64,000 bases of DNA from NCBI RefSeq assembly GCF_019801175.1, contig NZ_JAHVJR010000002.1:310001-374000 (forward strand), read 5' to 3'. Source of the DNA: Vannielia litorea (GTDB lineage Bacteria; Pseudomonadota; Alphaproteobacteria; Rhodobacterales; Rhodobacteraceae). A program made the position numbers and the translations under genes. This document shows, one piece after another, positions 60,332-64,000 of this stretch. Position 1 is the first letter of the stretch; each line of letters starts with the position of its first letter. The notes under the pieces were generated by a model. It was not told the DNA's origin. It saw nothing but the letters and a program-made list of their open reading frames with translations, and made no database searches.

Positions 60332-62151
60332 CCACCGACAGCCGATATCTGGCGCATAAGGTCGAGCAGGAGACGCGCGCAGATGGCACCATGCTGCTGC
60401 GCTCCGGCTACCAGATGAGCACGCCCGCGCCTGTCACAGGCGATTGGCTGCACCGCTGGGCCGAGGAGGCACCGGACCGCGTGTTCATCGCCGAGCGCTC
60501 CGGCGCTGGCTGGCGCGAGTTGGCCTATGCCGAAGTGCTCGAGCAGGTTCGTGCCATTGGGTCGGCTCTTGTGGGCCGGGGCCTTGGCGCCGACACGCCG
60601 ATCCTCGTGATGTCGGGCAACGGCGTGGACCACGGACTGCTGGCACTCGCGGCCCAATACGTGGGCATCCCGCTGGTGCCCGTGGCCGAGCAATACGCGC
60701 TGATCCACGGCGCCCACGGGCGGCTGAAGCATGCGGTGGAACTGGTAAAGCCCCGGATGATCTACGCCGATGACGCCGCCCGCTACGCGGAGGCGCTGGC
60801 GCTGCCCGAGATCGCAGCACTGGAGCGGTTGGTTTCAGTGAATGCAGAACCGGGGATGGTTGCGTTCGATGAACTTCTGAAAGGCGACACTGGCGTTAAC
60901 ATCGATACTATCCACGCGGAAATCGGCCCCGATACAGTGGCGAAATACCTGCTGACCAGTGGCTCCACCTCCAACCCCAAAGCCGTGATCACAACGCATG
61001 GGATGATGTGCGCCAACCAGGCCCAGCTGCTCGACGCTCTGCCCTTCCTCGGCACCAAGCCGCCCCGGATCGTGGATTGGCTGCCGTGGAACCATGTGTT
61101 CGGCGGGTCGCACAACTTCAACATGATGCTGGCCAACGGCGGCTCGATCTACATCGACGACGGCAAGCCAACCCCCGCGTTGATCGACCGCACGCTCGAG
61201 AACCTGACCATGAAGGCCGGCACCATCTGGTTCAACGTGCCGGTGGGCTTTGGCATGGTCGTGGACGCGATGAAGAGCGACGAAGCCCTGCGCCGCAGCG
61301 TGTTCTCGGAACTCGACATGATCTTCTACGCTGGCGCCTCCCTGCCGCAAGACGTGTGGACGGCGATGGAAGAGATGGCGATGGAGGTGCGCGGCGCGCT
61401 CCCGCTTATGACCTCCTCTTGGGGCCTGACCGAAACCGCGCCGGCCACCATGCTCCAGCATGAGCCGACCGACCGTTCCGGCATCGTCGGCGTTCCGCTG
61501 ACCGGGGTGACGACCAAGCTTATCCCCGATGAGGAGATGCGCTGCGAGGTGCGCGTGAAGGGGCCGAACATCATGCCCGGCTACTTCGAGGACGCGGCCA
61601 AGACCGCAGAGGCGTTTGACGAAGAGGGCTACTTCATCACCGGCGATGCGATGGTCTTCGTCGACGCGGGCGATATCAACAAAGGGATGAAGTTCGACGG
61701 CCGGATCTCGGAGGATTTCAAGCTGCAAACCGGCACTTGGGTCCGCGCCGCGGGATTGAGGATGGAGGCGCTGAAGTTGCTGGATGGCATCGCCTCCGAT
61801 CTTGTGATCACAGGCGCCGACCGCAAGGAGATCGGCCTGCTGATCTTCCCAAACATGGGAGCGCTCAAAAAGGCCGGCTTCGAGGAAGACGCCGCCGATG
61901 GCGCGCTGGTCGGCGAGCATCTGAAGCGCGAAATCCGTCACCGCCTTGCCGAGCGGGCCGGCCAAACCTCTGGCTCCGCCTCACTCATCACGCGCGCCCT
62001 CGTTCTCTCCGAGCCGCCCTCGATGGGCGACGGCGAGATGACCGCGAAGGGAAACCTCAACTTCCGCAAGGTGCTGACGCGCCGCGCCGAAATGCTGGAA
62101 CGGCTTTACGACAACGCCGATCCGGCTGTGATCACATTGAAGGACAGCTGA
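60328..62151 (+). CDS. fcs: Feruloyl-CoA synthetase-like acyl-CoA ligase
   Basis: ANL-superfamily ligase of 607 residues activating an aromatic (hydroxycinnamic-type) acid to its CoA thioester with ATP. The P-loop is YLLTSGSTSNPKAVITTHGM, then VDWLPWNHVFGGSHNFNMML, SSWGLTETAPATMLQHEP, EGYFITGDAM and FDGRISEDFKLQTGTWVRA. A late KGNLNFRKV motif carries the catalytic lysine. The DWLPWNHVFGG and ISEDFKLQTGTWV patterns are characteristic of feruloyl-CoA synthases. The exact acid (ferulate, p- or m-coumarate, dihydro forms) is not determined by sequence. Confidence 0.9.
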   Translation: MTTDSRYLAHKVEQETRADGTMLLRSGYQMSTPAPVTGDWLHRWAEEAPDRVFIAERSGAGWRELAYAEVLEQVRAIGSALVGRGLGADTPILVMSGNGVDHGLLALAAQYVGIPLVPVAEQYALIHGAHGRLKHAVELVKPRMIYADDAARYAEALALPEIAALERLVSVNAEPGMVAFDELLKGDTGVNIDTIHAEIGPDTVAKYLLTSGSTSNPKAVITTHGMMCANQAQLLDALPFLGTKPPRIVDWLPWNHVFGGSHNFNMMLANGGSIYIDDGKPTPALIDRTLENLTMKAGTIWFNVPVGFGMVVDAMKSDEALRRSVFSELDMIFYAGASLPQDVWTAMEEMAMEVRGALPLMTSSWGLTETAPATMLQHEPTDRSGIVGVPLTGVTTKLIPDEEMRCEVRVKGPNIMPGYFEDAAKTAEAFDEEGYFITGDAMVFVDAGDINKGMKFDGRISEDFKLQTGTWVRAAGLRMEALKLLDGIASDLVITGADRKEIGLLIFPNMGALKKAGFEEDAADGALVGEHLKREIRHRLAERAGQTSGSASLITRALVLSEPPSMGDGEMTAKGNLNFRKVLTRRAEMLERLYDNADPAVITLKDS

Positions 62152-62152
62152 C

Positions 62153-63025
62153 ATGGTCGATATATCCAAGGTCCGCGCGATCGACATTCACACCCACGCC
62201 GAGGAGCCCTGCGGCTGCCATACGGATGACGGCTACGACGACCTGCAAAGCACCATGGCCAAGTACTTCCGCGCCCCGTGGGAGCACCCGCCGACCATCC
62301 CCGAGACGGCGGCGCACTTCCGTGAGCAGAACATCGCCGCGGTGATCTTCCCCGTCGATGCTGAGCGCGAGACCGGCTATCGGCGCTACTCCAACGATGA
62401 GGTCGCTGAGCTGGTGGCCGAGAACAGCGATGTGCTGATCCAGTTCGCCTCGATCGACCCGTGGAAGGGCAAGATGGCCGCCCGCGAGGCGCGCCGGCTG
62501 ATCCGGGAATACAAGGTGAAGGGCTTCAAGTTTCACCCCACCATGCAGGGCTTCTTCGCCAACGACCGCATGGCGTATCCGCTCTACGAGGTGATCCAGG
62601 AAGAGGGCTGCATCGCACTTTTCCATACCGGGCAAACCGGCGTGGGCAGCGGGATGCCGGGCGGCAACGGGATGCGGCTGAAATACTCGAACCCGATGTA
62701 TATGGATGACGTGGCGGTGGACTTCCCCGACATGAAGATCATCCTCGCGCACCCCTCCTTCCCTTGGCAGGAGGAGGCGCTTGCGGTCGCCCAGCACAAG
62801 CCGAACGTTTACATCGACCTCAGCGGTTGGTCGCCCAAGTACTTCCCCGAGATCCTTGTGCGCTACTGCAACTCGATCCTCCGCAAGAAGGTGCTCTTTG
62901 GCTCCGACTGGCCGATGATCACCCCCGAGCGCTGGCTGGCGGATTTTGAGAAGATCGCGATCAAGGACGAGCTGCGCGAAGACATCATCAAGGGCAATGC
63001 CGCGCGGCTCCTTGGGCTGGCATAG
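62153..63025 (+). CDS. Amidohydrolase-2 family metal-dependent hydrolase
   Basis: TIM-barrel metal hydrolase of 290 residues (amidohydrolase-related family, as in ACMSD and resorcylate decarboxylases). Metal ligands are H13 and H15 in AIDIHTHAEEP, the His in FKFHPTMQGFF or ALFHTGQTG, ILAHPSFPW, and the Asp in LFGSDWPMI. It starts 1 bp after the ligase stop. In the Rhodococcus jostii cou cluster a hydrolase of this type is proposed to split beta-ketoacyl-CoA thioesters of hydroxycinnamates hydrolytically (retro-Claisen) to benzoate-type acids. The same role here is inference from context; decarboxylation is the alternative. Confidence 0.85.
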   Translation: MVDISKVRAIDIHTHAEEPCGCHTDDGYDDLQSTMAKYFRAPWEHPPTIPETAAHFREQNIAAVIFPVDAERETGYRRYSNDEVAELVAENSDVLIQFASIDPWKGKMAAREARRLIREYKVKGFKFHPTMQGFFANDRMAYPLYEVIQEEGCIALFHTGQTGVGSGMPGGNGMRLKYSNPMYMDDVAVDFPDMKIILAHPSFPWQEEALAVAQHKPNVYIDLSGWSPKYFPEILVRYCNSILRKKVLFGSDWPMITPERWLADFEKIAIKDELREDIIKGNAARLLGLA

Positions 63026-63031
63026 AGACTG

Positions 63032-64000
63032 ATGAAGCCGTTCAAAGCGCCGCTGGAGGACATTCTTTTCAGTCTCGAAGCCGTGGCAGGGGCCAAAGGC
63101 CTGCCGGGGTATGACCCCGAGCTGACCGCCGAGATCGGGGCGCATTTTGCCGCCTTCGCGGAGGGTGAGCTGGCGCCGCTGGACGAGGCGGGTGATGCCC
63201 AAGGCGCGCGGCTGGAGAATGGCAGGGTCCGCCTGCCTGATGGTTTTGTGGCCGCCTACAAGAGCCTCGCCGAGCAAGGCTGGCAGGGGCTCATGGCGCC
63301 CGAGGCCTATGGCGGGCAAGAGATGGGGCGGCCGGTGTTTGCGGTGACCTCCGAGATCTTCACCGCCGCCAACCATGCGCTGCAGATGCTCACGAGCCTC
63401 GCGCATGGAGCGATCGACACGATCCTGCAATTCGGGACCGATGAGCATAAGCAGCGCTGCATCCCGCCTCTGGCGTCCGGCGAATGGCTCTCGACGATGG
63501 CGCTCACCGAACCGGGCGCCGGCTCTGACCTCAGCCGCATTCGCTGTCGGGCCGTGCCAGCGGGCGATGGCTGGAAGATCACCGGCGAGAAGATCTTCAT
63601 CTCCGGCGGCGATCACGATGCGACGGAGACGATCCTGCATCTGGTGCTGGCCCGCAGTTCGGATGACGGGCTGCGCGGCCTAAGTCTGTTTCTTTGCCCG
63701 TCCGCGAAGGCGGATGGCAGCCGCAATGCGGTGAGCGTGACGCGGATCGAGGAGAAGATGGGGATCCATGCCCAGCCGACCTGCCAGCTTGCGTTCGACG
63801 GCGCGGAGGCGGAACTGATCGGCAAGGAGGGCGAGGGGCTGATGGCGATGTTCACGATGATGAACCACGCCCGACTCGACGTGGCCCTGCAGGGCGCCGC
63901 CCATGCTGCTCGCGCCTGGGACGTGGCCAGCAGCTATGCCGCCGAGCGCGTGCAGGGTCGCGGGCCGGAGGGCGAGGTAACGCTGGATGCCCATGCGGAT
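63032..64000 (+). CDS. Acyl-CoA dehydrogenase (3' end cut by window edge)
   Basis: Flavoprotein acyl-CoA dehydrogenase; 323 codons are present of an expected 550-600 for this longer subclass. It shows LFSLEAVAGAKGLPGYDPEL, LMAPEAYGGQEMGRPVFAVT, STMALTEPGAGSDLSRIRCR (FAD/substrate loop), KIFISGGDHD and LIGKEGEGLMAMFTMMNHAR. ATG 63032 lies 6 bp after the amidohydrolase stop, so it belongs to the same operon. It could introduce the side-chain double bond of a dihydro-cinnamoyl-CoA (phenylpropanoyl-CoA). Its catalytic base lies beyond the window. Confidence 0.9.
   Translation, partial: MKPFKAPLEDILFSLEAVAGAKGLPGYDPELTAEIGAHFAAFAEGELAPLDEAGDAQGARLENGRVRLPDGFVAAYKSLAEQGWQGLMAPEAYGGQEMGRPVFAVTSEIFTAANHALQMLTSLAHGAIDTILQFGTDEHKQRCIPPLASGEWLSTMALTEPGAGSDLSRIRCRAVPAGDGWKITGEKIFISGGDHDATETILHLVLARSSDDGLRGLSLFLCPSAKADGSRNAVSVTRIEEKMGIHAQPTCQLAFDGAEAELIGKEGEGLMAMFTMMNHARLDVALQGAAHAARAWDVASSYAAERVQGRGPEGEVTLDAHAD

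Overview
This is a GC-rich, densely coding stretch of a bacterial chromosome. Gene content and protein character point to an alphaproteobacterium of the Rhodobacteraceae (Roseobacter-type): TRAP transporter, FCD-type GntR and LacI regulators, an Anbu proteasome-like cluster, KpsMTE/Wza-type polysaccharide export, YjbF/YjbH, RTX proteins and a gentisate pathway. The genus assignment is inference; there is no rRNA in the window. I found no tRNA, rRNA, CRISPR array, insertion sequence or prophage gene. The left edge cuts a DUF2126 transglutaminase-like gene and the right edge cuts an acyl-CoA dehydrogenase gene.

Layout. (1) 1-6.3 kb: transglutaminase-like protein, a secreted Cache/PDC-like protein, and an NMT1/THI5-type ABC importer (binding protein, ATPase, permease). 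(2) 6.3-14.7 kb: a peptide/opine-type ABC importer on the minus strand, with binding protein, permease, a fused permease-ATPase, a second ATPase and a GntR regulator. It is divergent from a DUF1028 protein and an M20-family amidohydrolase, and the two arms share a palindromic promoter region. (3) 14.8-19.0 kb: the Anbu cluster, with circularly permuted ATP-grasp, alpha-E protein, transglutaminase, Anbu and a small unknown protein. (4) 19.0-34.5 kb: envelope and polysaccharide genes. These are a LacI regulator, a GT2/LABN/GT39 trio, YjbH-YjbF, UDP-glucuronate 4-epimerase, UDP-glucose dehydrogenase, a priming sugar transferase, an epimerase and a complete dTDP-L-rhamnose set. (5) 34.7-49.3 kb: glycosyltransferases (one a GT2 + WsaF-like fusion), a sulfotransferase-like protein, a serralysin-type RTX protease, KpsM/KpsE/KpsT-like capsule export, a second large RTX protein and a Wza/KpsD-like export lipoprotein. 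(6) 49.3-51.6 kb: a small unknown protein and an amino-sugar kinase/deacetylase pair. (7) 51.6-64 kb: aromatic catabolism. A MarR-controlled 3-hydroxybenzoate/gentisate operon is followed by TRAP permeases. A second MarR-containing operon then encodes feruloyl-CoA-synthetase-like, crotonase, SDR, amidohydrolase and acyl-CoA dehydrogenase proteins.

How it fits together. Regions 4 and 5 supply dTDP-rhamnose, UDP-GlcA and UDP-GalA and the machinery to build and export a polysaccharide. They also hold a set resembling the rhizobial lipid-linked galacturonic acid system (RgtE/RgtF/RgtD). Region 7 can be read as one route: a phenylpropanoid acid is imported, CoA-activated, (de)hydrogenated, hydrated, oxidised and hydrolysed to an aromatic acid such as 3-hydroxybenzoate. 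That acid then goes through gentisate to fumarate and pyruvate. Several regulatory palindromes, hairpins and protein fusions seen directly in the sequence are listed separately.
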